NCBI GenBank assembly: GCA_029265435.1
Contig: JAJUJH010000008.1
Coordinates: 1-37,553 of the forward strand
DNA: 37,553 nt
Source of the DNA: Clostridiales bacterium
GTDB lineage: Bacteria > Bacillota > Clostridia > Christensenellales > SZUA-584
Reading direction: 5' to 3'
Shown here: positions 8,951 through 17,470 of the stretch, one piece after another
Position numbering within the stretch: the first letter of the stretch is position 1
How the letters are laid out: each line of letters starts with the position of its first letter
Translations under genes and position numbers: made by a program
Notes under the pieces: model-generated
Told to the model about the DNA's origin: nothing
What the model saw: the letters and a program-made list of their open reading frames with translations, nothing else
Database searches by the model: none

Positions 8951-9081
8951 ATATGTTTGTGGGCAAGACGGGATTTGCCTGCGCAGTCCACACCTTGCGG
9001 TTTTGCGCCGTTTTAAGCTTGCAAGGAATAAGCCAAACCGGGAAACTGGCGGAAAACCGAAGGTTTTTCGATAAGCTGTAA
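8951..9081 (+). repeat. Structured interspersed repeat, copy B
   Basis: About 131 bp. It shares CACCTTGCGGTTTTGCGCCG with copy C and GGAAAACCGAAG with copy A. Predicted folds: TGTGGGC/GTCCACA (one G-U pair), GCTTG-N7-TAAGC, and CGGAAAACC-GAA-GGTTTTTCG. Eight-base direct repeats CAAATATG (8948-8955 and 9082-9089) flank it exactly. Confidence 0.85.
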
Positions 9082-9201
9082 CAAATATGAAAGTATGATT
9101 TATTTATCCTTGTTTTTTTGCGGTCTTAGTCTGCTTCACCGTACAGGCATACATACATAATTTATTATCCAAAAGTATATTTTTTTGTTACACCATGTGA
9201 T

Positions 9202-9230
9202 ATTATGTTTAGTAATATATGAAACATAAT
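9202..9230. promoter_or_regulatory. 9-bp inverted repeat upstream of the NlpC/P60-dockerin gene
   Basis: ATTATGTTT, 11 bases, AAACATAAT: a perfect 9-bp dyad about 75 bases before the start codon in AT-rich DNA. The spacing of arm centres (about 20 bases, two helical turns) suits a dimeric regulator. TATTAT and TAATAT in and beside it could be -10 elements, but I cannot assign a promoter with confidence. Confidence 0.45.
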
Positions 9231-9304
9231 CATAATATTCGTTTTGTTTCGTTATATATCAAGAATTGAATCCGTTGATTGTTTTACGAAGGATGCGAGC
9301 AGAT

Positions 9305-11014
9305 ATGCCACTATTTCAAAAAAAACGCAAAATACCCATCGCTATAATCTCCGCCTTTGTGATCGTGTTTATCGCCGGCGCCATTGCGGCTCTTGCCGAT
9401 AATGAGCCGGTTTCCGATAATCATCTAAAAGACGGGCTTATCAGCCTCGGTGCGGATTCGAACGGCGACGGTTTGATCTCGGCGGCGGAAATAGCCGCGT
9501 TGTCCGGCTCTGTCGATCTTTCGGGCAGAGATATTTCCGATATCGGCGGGCTTGAAGCTTTAACGGGCGCGGTCTCACTCGATTTGCACAATAACAGCAT
9601 CCGCGATATTCAGCCTCTCGTCAACCTGATCGAAACAACGCCACATTCTCTGACCACCGTCGATATTTCCGGCAACTATCTTACCGGCGACGACGAACCG
9701 GCAATCGCGGCGATCGAAGCGTCCGGATGCACAGTTATCAATACTTCTCAAAAGGCAAGCCAGGAGAACTCAGGGGACAACGATTCCGGCATTTCCGAAG
9801 ATCCAGCCGTTTCTGAAGGCTCGTCGGATATTCTTTCATCTTCGGCTTTCACAGACGATTTCGCCCAAAGCTCAAACAATGCCGAGTTTGGGGCCGATCT
9901 TGCGGTCAACAGCGCCCTGCCCGTCAAACCCGTAAGCGGTATTTCGCTAAGCGTCAAGGCAAAATCGATGGCAATCGGGGATTCTTTTGATTTGTCGGCG
10001 GATATTACGCCGGCCGACGCCACTGATACCGGTATCGTATGGGCCTCCAGCGATACAAACGTCGCAACGGTCTCAAACGGCGCCGTAAAAGGCATATCAA
10101 GCGGCACTGCAACGATCACCGCCGCATCGAAGGAAAACGCTCAGGTTCTTGATTCCTGTATCGTGACGGTCAAATCGCCGGTTATGGAATCGGTCGTCTA
10201 CCCCATCGACAGAACAAACGGCATAATCAAAGGCGTTTTATCATTGACCATGATAGAGCAGTTTATAAGCAATATCCGAAGCGACGCGGCGGATCTTGCC
10301 GTATATGATTCGGCCGGCAATATCAGCGTCCAAACGGCCGTGAAAACCGGAATGACCGTAAAGCTCAGCGTAGACGGCACGGAACGCGATTCTCTCAAAG
10401 TCGCCGTGTGCGGAGACGGCAACGGCGACGGGCTTGTGACCGTCGCGGATTATACGCTGGCGCGTCTGAACATTTTGGGGCTGAAAGGCCTTGATGAACT
10501 GGCAAAGGCCGCCTGCGACGTCAACGGAGACGGCAGCGTGTCCGTATCGGATTACACCTCGATGCGTCTGAGTATTTTGGGGCTAAAAGCGCTCAGCAGC
10601 CCCTTGCCGGAGTTGCCGGAGGTAACAGACCCGCGCATCAGAGCTTTTCTTGATGTGGCGCTCATGCAGAGAGGCAAGCCTTACGTTTGGAGCGCCGAAG
10701 GTCCGGATTCTTTCGATTGCTCGGGCTTTATCTATTATTGTTTGAATAAAGCCGGATACAGCGTCAGCCGCACAACGGCGAACAATTACAGCAAAAACGA
10801 GTCGTGGGCCTATATACCCAGGGATCAGCTTCAGCCGGGCGATCTTATGTTTTATGTGTCCGACAGCAATCCTGATACGATTGGCCATGTGGGCATATAT
10901 CTTGGCAACGGCTATCATATCCATGCGTCTTCCACATACGGCTGTGTCGTCATCTGCCGCATAGAGGGCTGGTATGATAAAATGCTGAGCCACGGACGCC
11001 GTGTGTTTAATTGA
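9305..11014 (+). CDS. Secreted NlpC/P60 peptidase with LRR-like, BIG2 and dockerin domains
   Basis: 569 residues from ATG 9305; the track start (TTG 9266) lacks a good ribosome-binding site, while ATG 9305 has AAGGA about 11 bases upstream. Order: basic N-terminus and signal/membrane helix (IPIAIISAFVIVFIAGAI), an EF-hand-like loop (DSNGDGLISAAEI), leucine-rich repeat-like strands (LDLHNNSIRDIQPL), a Ser/Asp-rich linker, a BIG2 domain, a type I dockerin with two calcium loops (GDGNGDGLVTVADY and DVNGDGSVSVSDY, each followed by RLxILGLK), and a C-terminal NlpC/P60 domain. The catalytic Cys is in DSFDCSGF, the His in GHVGIYLG, and a third polar residue is in YHIHAS. NlpC/P60 enzymes usually cut gamma-D-Glu to diamino-acid bonds in peptidoglycan stem peptides. 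The dockerin implies docking to a cohesin encoded elsewhere. Confidence 0.9.
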   Translation: MPLFQKKRKIPIAIISAFVIVFIAGAIAALADNEPVSDNHLKDGLISLGADSNGDGLISAAEIAALSGSVDLSGRDISDIGGLEALTGAVSLDLHNNSIRDIQPLVNLIETTPHSLTTVDISGNYLTGDDEPAIAAIEASGCTVINTSQKASQENSGDNDSGISEDPAVSEGSSDILSSSAFTDDFAQSSNNAEFGADLAVNSALPVKPVSGISLSVKAKSMAIGDSFDLSADITPADATDTGIVWASSDTNVATVSNGAVKGISSGTATITAASKENAQVLDSCIVTVKSPVMESVVYPIDRTNGIIKGVLSLTMIEQFISNIRSDAADLAVYDSAGNISVQTAVKTGMTVKLSVDGTERDSLKVAVCGDGNGDGLVTVADYTLARLNILGLKGLDELAKAACDVNGDGSVSVSDYTSMRLSILGLKALSSPLPELPEVTDPRIRAFLDVALMQRGKPYVWSAEGPDSFDCSGFIYYCLNKAGYSVSRTTANNYSKNESWAYIPRDQLQPGDLMFYVSDSNPDTIGHVGIYLGNGYHIHASSTYGCVVICRIEGWYDKMLSHGRRVFN

Positions 11015-11026
11015 ATATCGGAACCT

Positions 11027-11060
11027 ATAACAGCGGCGAATATGATGCCGGCGTTATTTT
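11027..11060 (+). terminator. Possible terminator after the NlpC/P60 gene
   Basis: ATAAC-AG-CGGC and GCCG-GC-GTTAT pair with a two-base internal mismatch, followed by TTTTA. It lies 13 bases after the stop. The short T-run makes it moderate. Confidence 0.5.
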
Positions 11061-11109
11061 ACATTCTTATCGGTTCGTCCGCTTCAGATATTTAACGTGT
11101 CGTTTTTTA

Positions 11110-11138
11110 TTGACAGTGCGATGTGTTTCTCTTATAAT
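11110..11138 (+). promoter_or_regulatory. Consensus promoter of tRNA-Ser
   Basis: A perfect TTGACA (11110-11115), a 17-base spacer and a perfect TATAAT (11133-11138), about 20 bases before the mature tRNA. This is typical of a strong stable-RNA promoter. Confidence 0.92.
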
Positions 11139-11158
11139 GTAGGAGTTTCCGTTGGTTT

Positions 11159-11252
11159 GGAGAAGTACCCAAGTACGGCTGAAGGGGCTCCCCTGCTAAG
11201 GGAGTAGACCGGGGTAACCGGTGCGCGGGTTCAAATCCCGCCTTCTCCGCCA
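11159..11252 (+). tRNA. tRNA-Ser (anticodon GCU)
   Basis: The acceptor stem GGAGAAG pairs with CTTCTCC, followed by discriminator G and an encoded CCA. The anticodon stem is CTCCC/GGGAG with loop CTGCTAA, so the anticodon is GCU, which reads AGC and AGU. The long variable arm (TAGACCGGGGTAACCGGTG region) is characteristic of tRNA-Ser, and the T-arm has GGTTCAAATCC. It is transcribed alone from its own promoter and terminator. Confidence 0.96.
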
Positions 11253-11297
11253 AAACCCTCAAGCCCTGCATAAATGTTCGGGTTTGAGGGTTTTTTA
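11252..11297 (+). terminator. Terminator of tRNA-Ser
   Basis: AAAACCCTCAAGCCC pairs with GGGTTTGAGGGTTTT (one G-U) around a 13-base loop, ending in a T-run. Confidence 0.9.
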
Positions 11298-11367
11298 TTT
11301 ATCGCCTTCTTGGCTCCTTCGCGCAGAATAAGCTTATCATGAACCAATATCAATCATTTTACACCCG

Positions 11368-11409
11368 ATATGTCAATAAGCCTCGGATGAACCGCGGGTA
11401 TTGACATAT
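11368..11409. promoter_or_regulatory. Inverted repeat TATGTCAATA/TATTGACATA
   Basis: A perfect 10-bp inverted repeat (11 with the flanking A/T) encloses 20 bases that partly pair (CCTCGG/CCGCGG). It lies in the otherwise gene-free 330 bases between tRNA-Ser and the TetR gene. There is no T-run, so it is not a clear terminator. It could be an operator or the end of a decayed element. Confidence 0.4.
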
Positions 11410-11537
11410 TGTTGTGATTTTGCATCGCAGATTTTGTTTCCGTATACCAAATAACTCTCAAAACTATGGCAACCCGTCTTTTGCCGTTGAAATTCAATGG
11501 CTGTGCATCACGATTCCAAAAAACTGCAGAAATTATT

Positions 11538-11566
11538 TATACATGTTAATAATTTTGTGATATAAT
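11538..11566 (+). promoter_or_regulatory. Promoter of the TetR-surface protein operon
   Basis: TATACA (11538-11543), a 17-base spacer and a perfect TATAAT (11561-11566). The predicted start of transcription falls inside the TetR-type palindrome just downstream. Confidence 0.65.
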
Positions 11567-11573
11567 AATTAAG

Positions 11574-11585
11574 TGACCGCGGTCA
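11574..11585. promoter_or_regulatory. TetR-type operator palindrome
   Basis: TGACCGCGGTCA is a perfect 12-bp palindrome 7 bases after the -10 box and about 45 bases before the TetR start. TetR/AcrR dimers commonly bind such GACC/GGTC palindromes. The position predicts autorepression that also controls the downstream surface-protein gene. Confidence 0.7.
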
Positions 11586-11629
11586 TTAAATTTATCAATA
11601 ATAATTGCTAAGGATTTGGTGAAAAATAT

Positions 11630-12268
11630 ATGACGTATAACGGAGAAAAAAGAAAAATCAAGGCTCAATATACGAAGCAAAAAATCTACGAAAGCGCGAA
11701 GGAATTGTTCGCCTCCGAGCATTATAACGATATCAGTGTGGACTCGATTGTAAAAAAGGCGGGCGTTTCCAAGGGCTCTTTTTACGTTCATTATGCTTCA
11801 AAGGAGGCCCTTGTTAATTTCCTCATTGAAGATTATGTGGCGAAAATAGATACGGACTATATCAACTTCATTCACACCTTTCCAAAAGAGACCCCGACGG
11901 AAGAGTTGTTTCTTTCGTTGATTGCAAAAATCACCGATTTATTGATGGATATTGGCTTCGATAAAATACAAGCCTTATATCAGGGCCAAATCACAAAAAA
12001 TCTGGATACCGAAACTGTCACAAGCCATAACAGAGAAATTTATAAAATGTTCAGCCGCTTACTGGAACGCGGAATCGAACGGGGAGAATTCAAAACAGAT
12101 ATGCCGCTCAATATTCTCACCAAGCACTTGATGATGGCGATGCGGGGAATTACCTATGAATGGTGTATTCGTTACCCGAACTTTGATTATAAAACGGAAG
12201 CTCTAACGCATTTCAGGCTGTTGCTCAAGGGGCTGCGTGAGAGAAATACAATTCATGAATTCAAATAA
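11630..12268 (+). CDS. TetR/AcrR-family transcriptional regulator
   Basis: 212 residues, family-typical length. The N-terminal helix-turn-helix (about 10-58) reads TKQKIYESAKELFASEHYND, then ISVDSIVKKAGVSKGSFYVHY and SKEALV, the classic TetR signature. The C-terminal ligand-binding half is helical and too variable to name an inducer. The start ATG has GGTGA 8 bases upstream and AAGGA further up. The likely operator lies in its own promoter, and the 1644-residue surface protein starts 54 bases after its stop with no terminator between them. I infer that its main target is that surface protein. Confidence 0.92.
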   Translation: MTYNGEKRKIKAQYTKQKIYESAKELFASEHYNDISVDSIVKKAGVSKGSFYVHYASKEALVNFLIEDYVAKIDTDYINFIHTFPKETPTEELFLSLIAKITDLLMDIGFDKIQALYQGQITKNLDTETVTSHNREIYKMFSRLLERGIERGEFKTDMPLNILTKHLMMAMRGITYEWCIRYPNFDYKTEALTHFRLLLKGLRERNTIHEFK

Positions 12269-12322
12269 CGGCTTCTATATGACCGATAGTTTATTGATGG
12301 TATTCGAAGGAGAAAGGGGAAA

Positions 12323-15300
12323 ATGAGAAAAAAACACTTGGCGTTGATTTTTTGCGCAGGACTGATATTGAGTTTTATTCCGCAGGCTGTGAAGGCCGGA
12401 GAGGACTATACCTATATCGACCAGGATGGAACAGCAAAAACAACAGCGGGATTAACCGTCACCCCCATCACGGCAGACACCGACGCATTGACCACCGGCT
12501 GGTATGTGGTAGACAGTAACGTGACTCGGTCTTCCACTATTACAGTATCCGGAGACGTTAATCTCATCCTCATGGACGGTTTTACGCTGACGGTCACAGG
12601 CAGCGCCGATAGCGCGGGAATCAATGTATTACAGGGAAACGCCCTGACCATTTACGGGCAAGCGGCCGGAACAGGTACGATTGTTGCACAAGGCGGGCAA
12701 TACGGAGCGGGCATCGGCGGCGAATACTATTCATACACCGGTACGATCAACATATTTGGCGGAACAATCAATGCGACGGGCGGAGAGGACGCGGCTGGCA
12801 TCGGCGGCGGCAAAGGCATTATGGGAGGAAGCCGTTGCAGCGGCGGGAATATCAATATTGCCGGCGGAAATGTGACGGCAAACGGCAACAGATATGGCGC
12901 GGGCATCGGCGGCGGATATCAGGGAGAAGGCGGAACAATCACCATATCCGGCGGTACGGTTCATGCGACAAGCGGAAACAGCAGCAGCGCTGGCGCAGCG
13001 GGTATCGGCGGCGGAGTGGGCAAACCTGGCGGAAAAACCACCATTTCTGGCGGAATCGTGGTCGCCCGAAGTCTATATTCCGGTGCAGGCATTGGAGGCG
13101 GAGTTAACGGTACAGGAGGCGTTATAGAGATTTCGGGAGGAGAGATTACGGCGAGCAGCCATTATCGCGGAGCCGGAATTGGCGGCGGTGATATGAAAGA
13201 CGGCGGCTCGATAATCATCCGCGGCGGTACCATCAATGCGGCTTCTGAATACGGCGGAGCCGGAATCGGCGGCGGCTGCCTTGCAACCGGCGGTACAATC
13301 AATATTCAAGGCGGAGATGTCACGGCTAATGGCGGCAGCTGGGGTGCCGGAATCGGCGGCGGAAGCCAATACGATGGCGGTAATATTACCATTTCTGGCG
13401 GAAATGTGAAAGCATATGCGGGAGACTATAATACCGGCGATTATTCCGGAAGTGCAGGCATCGGTGCGGGCGGCAAAAATACCAGCGATACGCATACCGG
13501 CGGCAATATTAAGATATTAGGAGGCAATGTGACCGCAGGAGGCTCCTACAGCAGCCTTGATATAGGACGGGGACGCGGCGGTGTGAATGGAACGCTGCTG
13601 ATAGACGGCGCGGCACAAGTCACTTTGCTTGCCAATGGCATTGACTCTTCGGCTACGACGTTTGGCACATGTATCCTGCAAGGGCCGGGCGCCGGTTCGC
13701 TGCTGGGGGCATATGAAGGAACGAAGATAGACGGGGTGCTGATCGATATGGGGAATCCTTCGCTTGCGAGCGGAACGGGCTATACTGTCAGCGGCAATAC
13801 TGTCACACTTGCAGGAAGCGGCAATTCATATGTTCTTTTTGGCAGCACAACCGTGCGGAACGTCGTCGTGTCGTCAGGCGCAAATGCAAATGTCACATTG
13901 TTTGCAGCAAGTATTCAACCTGTATCCGAGTCTGCGTTTAATATGACGGGCGCAACGGTCAACATGAGGCTCGTAAAATCCAGTACGCTTACCGGCGCCG
14001 ACAATTCCGCGGGCATTCAAGCTCCCGCGGGTTCAGCACTGACCATAAGCGGCAGCGCAACATCCACGCTGACCTCCCAAGGCGGCGCAAATGCCGCGGG
14101 TATCGGCGGCGGCAATAACAGTTCCGGCGGCGTTATCACCATCAAAAGCAGCGTAACAGTGGATGCACGGGGCGGTAATGGCGGCGCGGGTATCGGCGGA
14201 GGAAGGGGCGGAGCCGGCGGCACTATTCTGGCAGACGGTGCTCAGACGACCGTATCGACAACCGGCGGCGGCGACGGATATGATATCGGCTCCGGCTCCG
14301 GCAGTTCTGCAGGCGGCAGCCTTTCCATTACCAACAATGCCACCGTTCTGATGAACAAGAACGGCACAAACGCAAACGCCAGCATTTCCACAGGCACTGT
14401 CGGTGGCAGCGGGGCCGGCCTGTTGGCTGGCACCTATTTGGATTCTCAGAAGCTGCTCTCAATCAGCAGCTTCACGGCATCACCCGAATCCGAAGCCAAA
14501 GCCTATCAAAACGTGACGCTGACAGCCAATGTGACCGGGCTTTCATACACTGAACCGCAAGGCCAAATCGTTTTCTTTGACGGAGGAACAGAAATCGGGC
14601 GGTCGTCACTCACACGTGTATCGGAAAAGAGCGAAAATGCAACGTCTGAAATTGTCTGGCTGAGTCGCGGAGGGACCCACGCGTTTACGGCACAGTATAT
14701 TCAAAATGAAACGGCGGACAGCTATTATACGACTGGCGTTGGACAGATTGCAGATTACACAGTCGCAAGAACCGAACAGGCCATGCTTTTCGTAAGCGGT
14801 ATACCCGGTACTGTCACCTACGGGGACCATCCGTTCAGTCTTTCAGTCATTGGCGGCAGCGGCACCGGCGGCTTGAGCTATGAGGTGACATCGGGCGGTG
14901 CGGTATCAATCAGTCCAAGCGGCTCCGTAACGGTGCTCAAGGCGGGAACTGCTGAGATCACTGTGACCAAGGCGGGAGATACCGATTATCTGCCCGTTTC
15001 TGCGGTTGTGCCAATCACTGTGAACAAGGCGGTCCCTCCCCCGGTAATATTCCCTTCCGCCGGAGCAATCATATATGAGCAGAAGCTGTCTGATTCGCCC
15101 TTAACGGGCGGGAGCGGTAATGGCAGCTTTGCTTGGGAGGACCCGGATATCGTACCCTTGGTCCATAACAGCGGCTACACGGTTGTCTTTACACCCGCCG
15201 ATACGGACAATTATGACTATACGGGCATCACGCTGAGCCAAACGGTAAACATCACTGTGAATAAGGCGGTGCCAAAAGTCACTTTCCCGTCCGCCGGTCA

Positions 15301-17257
15301 AATCACTTATGAGCAGCCGCTGTCTGCTTCCGCGTTAACGGGCGGCAGCGGTAACGGCAGCTTTTCGTGGGAAGACCCGGACATCATACCCACCGTTGTC
15401 AACAGCGGATATCGCGTCATATTTACGCCTGATGATACGGACAACTATCAAACGGTAACCGATATCGTACCGATATCCGTGCTCAAAGCCGAACAGGCAG
15501 ATCTGGTTATTGATGGTATTCCGGATCCAGTCGCTTACGGTGCTTCGCCCTTTGATCTTATTGTCAGCGGCGGCAACGGCACCGGCGGCTTGAGCTATGA
15601 AACGATAGAAGGCAACGCAATTTCTGTGGATACAAAAGGCACCGTCACGATCCAAAGAGCGGGTGAAGCAACCGTTAAGATCACAAAAGCATCGGACAGC
15701 AACTATAATGCGGTATATAAAACGGTTAAAATAACGGTCAATAAAGCTGTTCCTTATGCTGTATTTCCATCTGCCGGGCAGATCACATACGGCCAGGCAC
15801 TTTCTGCCTCCATTCTGACCGGCGGAAGCGGAGACGGCAGCTTTGAATGGGAGAACCCGGAAACGATCCCCACTGTCATAAATAACGGCTTTAATGTGGT
15901 GTTCACACCATTTGATACCGATAATTACCTGCCGATCAAGCAGGCTGTGACGCTGACTGTGGATAAGGCCGATCAAGCACCGCTGTCGGTAAGCGGCATT
16001 CCCGACACGCTGACTTTTGGCGATAAGCCTTTCCGGCCGACCGTCAGCGGCGGAAGCGGCACCGGTTCGCTTGGCTTTGCAGTTGTTACAGGCAACGCGA
16101 TAACCGTTGATGCTTCCGGCAAGATAACGATCGCCCATGCCGGAACCGCGGCCGTTAAAATCACCAATTTTGGAGACGATAATTATCTTCCCGTATCCCG
16201 CACATTTTTGCTGACTGTGAACAAGGCAAAGCAGTCAGCCGCTTTGACATTTTCTATGCCTGATACCATCGCCGTTGGTGATGCGCCTTTCACTATTGTG
16301 GGAAGCGGAGGTAACGGCAGCGGCACGTTTGGCTTTTCCGTGGCTTCAGGCAACAGCATCTATGTAACCGAAACGGGAACCGTCACCGTTCTGAGTGCGG
16401 GGGAAGCCGTCATCACCGCTGTAAAAGCCGGCGACGGAGATTATCTGAGCCGGGAGGAAACGATACGCCTCCGTGTCGATAAAGGGACTCAAAACGCTTT
16501 GATCATATCCGGCATCCCACAGACAATCATTGCGGGACAAGCGCCGTTTAATCTGAATGTTTATGGAGGGAGCGGAACAGGTGAGCTCAGCTATGCGGTT
16601 GCCTCGGGAAAAGCCGTCAATGTGGATGCCAACGGACTTGTCACCATACTTAAGGCGGGAACTGCCGTGTTAAAGGTGACCAAAGCAGCAGATGCTAACT
16701 ACAACGACGCCACAGCAACGGTCGAAATAAATGTGAAGCGAGCTCTGCCAACAAAGGATAGTATGCCGACATCATCATCGTCCCCAGCCCCATCGTCAGC
16801 GCCGTCCTCGACTGTCACACCCGGCCCATCGCCCGATCATACATTTGCCGCGCCAACAGAATCACCCGCGGATGTGACGCTAAAGCCTCTTGCTATACAA
16901 TCCGACGAGCCGGGGATGTTGATCGTCACAATCAGCACCGATGATTTACCCGAAGGCACAACGGCCATTCGGCTCCAGTCGGGACAAATCATACAAATAG
17001 ACACAACCAAAGAAACATTTGAGCTGGAACTCAGCCAAAAAGACATTGCTGATACCGGTGAGTTTGAGGTCGTTGCGCTGAACAGCGAAAACATACCGTT
17101 GAGCAAATGGCGAATCGATCTGACAAACGAAACTTCCACGCAAAGCACACTTGAAAGCAGGCCAAGCCTGCCCTCAATATGGTTCTGGGCGGCAGGCGTT
17201 CCGGTTATTGGTGCTGCAATCGCAGCGTCTGTCATATGGCATAGGAAAAGGAAGTGA
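12323..17257 (+). CDS. Giant surface protein with beta-helix and Ig-like repeats
   Basis: 1644 residues. A Sec signal peptide (about 1-25, LALIFCAGLILSFIPQAVKA) is followed by a parallel beta-helix region (about 60-480). That region is built of roughly 22-30-residue turns of the pattern GAGIGGG...GG-I-I-GG-V-A. A second, shorter block lies at about 570-690. Next come an Ig-like domain and about nine tandem Ig-like modules (about 820-1475) of two alternating kinds, marked GGSGTGGLSY/VTVLKAGTA and FPSAGQITY/GGSGNGSF-W. A Pro/Ser/Thr-rich wall-spanning linker (about 1478-1525), a small beta domain and a C-terminal membrane helix (about 1617-1638) with HRKRK complete it. There is no LPXTG. The architecture suggests an adhesin or glycan-binding stalk protein. 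It is preceded by AAGGAGAAAGGGG and probably controlled by the TetR gene. Confidence 0.88.
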   Translation: MRKKHLALIFCAGLILSFIPQAVKAGEDYTYIDQDGTAKTTAGLTVTPITADTDALTTGWYVVDSNVTRSSTITVSGDVNLILMDGFTLTVTGSADSAGINVLQGNALTIYGQAAGTGTIVAQGGQYGAGIGGEYYSYTGTINIFGGTINATGGEDAAGIGGGKGIMGGSRCSGGNINIAGGNVTANGNRYGAGIGGGYQGEGGTITISGGTVHATSGNSSSAGAAGIGGGVGKPGGKTTISGGIVVARSLYSGAGIGGGVNGTGGVIEISGGEITASSHYRGAGIGGGDMKDGGSIIIRGGTINAASEYGGAGIGGGCLATGGTINIQGGDVTANGGSWGAGIGGGSQYDGGNITISGGNVKAYAGDYNTGDYSGSAGIGAGGKNTSDTHTGGNIKILGGNVTAGGSYSSLDIGRGRGGVNGTLLIDGAAQVTLLANGIDSSATTFGTCILQGPGAGSLLGAYEGTKIDGVLIDMGNPSLASGTGYTVSGNTVTLAGSGNSYVLFGSTTVRNVVVSSGANANVTLFAASIQPVSESAFNMTGATVNMRLVKSSTLTGADNSAGIQAPAGSALTISGSATSTLTSQGGANAAGIGGGNNSSGGVITIKSSVTVDARGGNGGAGIGGGRGGAGGTILADGAQTTVSTTGGGDGYDIGSGSGSSAGGSLSITNNATVLMNKNGTNANASISTGTVGGSGAGLLAGTYLDSQKLLSISSFTASPESEAKAYQNVTLTANVTGLSYTEPQGQIVFFDGGTEIGRSSLTRVSEKSENATSEIVWLSRGGTHAFTAQYIQNETADSYYTTGVGQIADYTVARTEQAMLFVSGIPGTVTYGDHPFSLSVIGGSGTGGLSYEVTSGGAVSISPSGSVTVLKAGTAEITVTKAGDTDYLPVSAVVPITVNKAVPPPVIFPSAGAIIYEQKLSDSPLTGGSGNGSFAWEDPDIVPLVHNSGYTVVFTPADTDNYDYTGITLSQTVNITVNKAVPKVTFPSAGQITYEQPLSASALTGGSGNGSFSWEDPDIIPTVVNSGYRVIFTPDDTDNYQTVTDIVPISVLKAEQADLVIDGIPDPVAYGASPFDLIVSGGNGTGGLSYETIEGNAISVDTKGTVTIQRAGEATVKITKASDSNYNAVYKTVKITVNKAVPYAVFPSAGQITYGQALSASILTGGSGDGSFEWENPETIPTVINNGFNVVFTPFDTDNYLPIKQAVTLTVDKADQAPLSVSGIPDTLTFGDKPFRPTVSGGSGTGSLGFAVVTGNAITVDASGKITIAHAGTAAVKITNFGDDNYLPVSRTFLLTVNKAKQSAALTFSMPDTIAVGDAPFTIVGSGGNGSGTFGFSVASGNSIYVTETGTVTVLSAGEAVITAVKAGDGDYLSREETIRLRVDKGTQNALIISGIPQTIIAGQAPFNLNVYGGSGTGELSYAVASGKAVNVDANGLVTILKAGTAVLKVTKAADANYNDATATVEINVKRALPTKDSMPTSSSSPAPSSAPSSTVTPGPSPDHTFAAPTESPADVTLKPLAIQSDEPGMLIVTISTDDLPEGTTAIRLQSGQIIQIDTTKETFELELSQKDIADTGEFEVVALNSENIPLSKWRIDLTNETSTQSTLESRPSLPSIWFWAAGVPVIGAAIAASVIWHRKRK

Positions 17258-17353
17258 TCGGTCCGTGTTTTCTATCAGCGGCTTGCGTGCATCGGCCAAC
17301 TCCTTTTTCATTTTTGAACGGTTAACCCGATTTCCGCTATGATGGAGGTTCTT

Positions 17354-17392
17354 CTTGACAATCGCCAAAAGCTCGTTTTGGCGATTGTCAAG
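17354..17392. repeat. Perfect 17-bp inverted repeat hairpin
   Basis: CTTGACAATCGCCAAAA, loop GCTCG, TTTTGGCGATTGTCAAG: 17 bp without mismatch. No T-run follows directly (the next T6 is 12 bases on), so it is not a standard terminator. It lies 100 bases after the stop of the giant surface protein. Confidence 0.8.
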
Positions 17393-17424
17393 CTCAGCAT
17401 AGGTTTTTTCGGCAACATCACAAA

Positions 17425-17447
17425 AGGGCTGCCCGCAGGCAGCCCCC
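17425..17447. repeat. GC-rich palindrome, left of repeat copy C
   Basis: GGGCTGCC-CGCA-GGCAGCCC with one flanking A and extra C. The same 22 bases recur at 17585-17606. Either copy can fold into an 8-bp GC hairpin. Confidence 0.85.
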
Positions 17448-17470
17448 ATACTGTCAATAAAGCTAAAAAA

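Noticed and set aside
8718-9074. 118-codon plus-strand ORF
   Set aside because: Runs antisense to the 47-residue ORF and through its terminator and repeat copy B; no ribosome-binding site.
6722-9081. Classical MITE with terminal inverted repeats
   Set aside because: The element start (TTTGTGGGCAAG) and end (ATAAGCTGTAA) are not inverted repeats of each other, so only target-duplication-like flanks support mobility.
15335-16138. 267-codon minus-strand ORF inside the giant surface gene
   Set aside because: Shadow created by the repeated Ig-module codons; no start signal.
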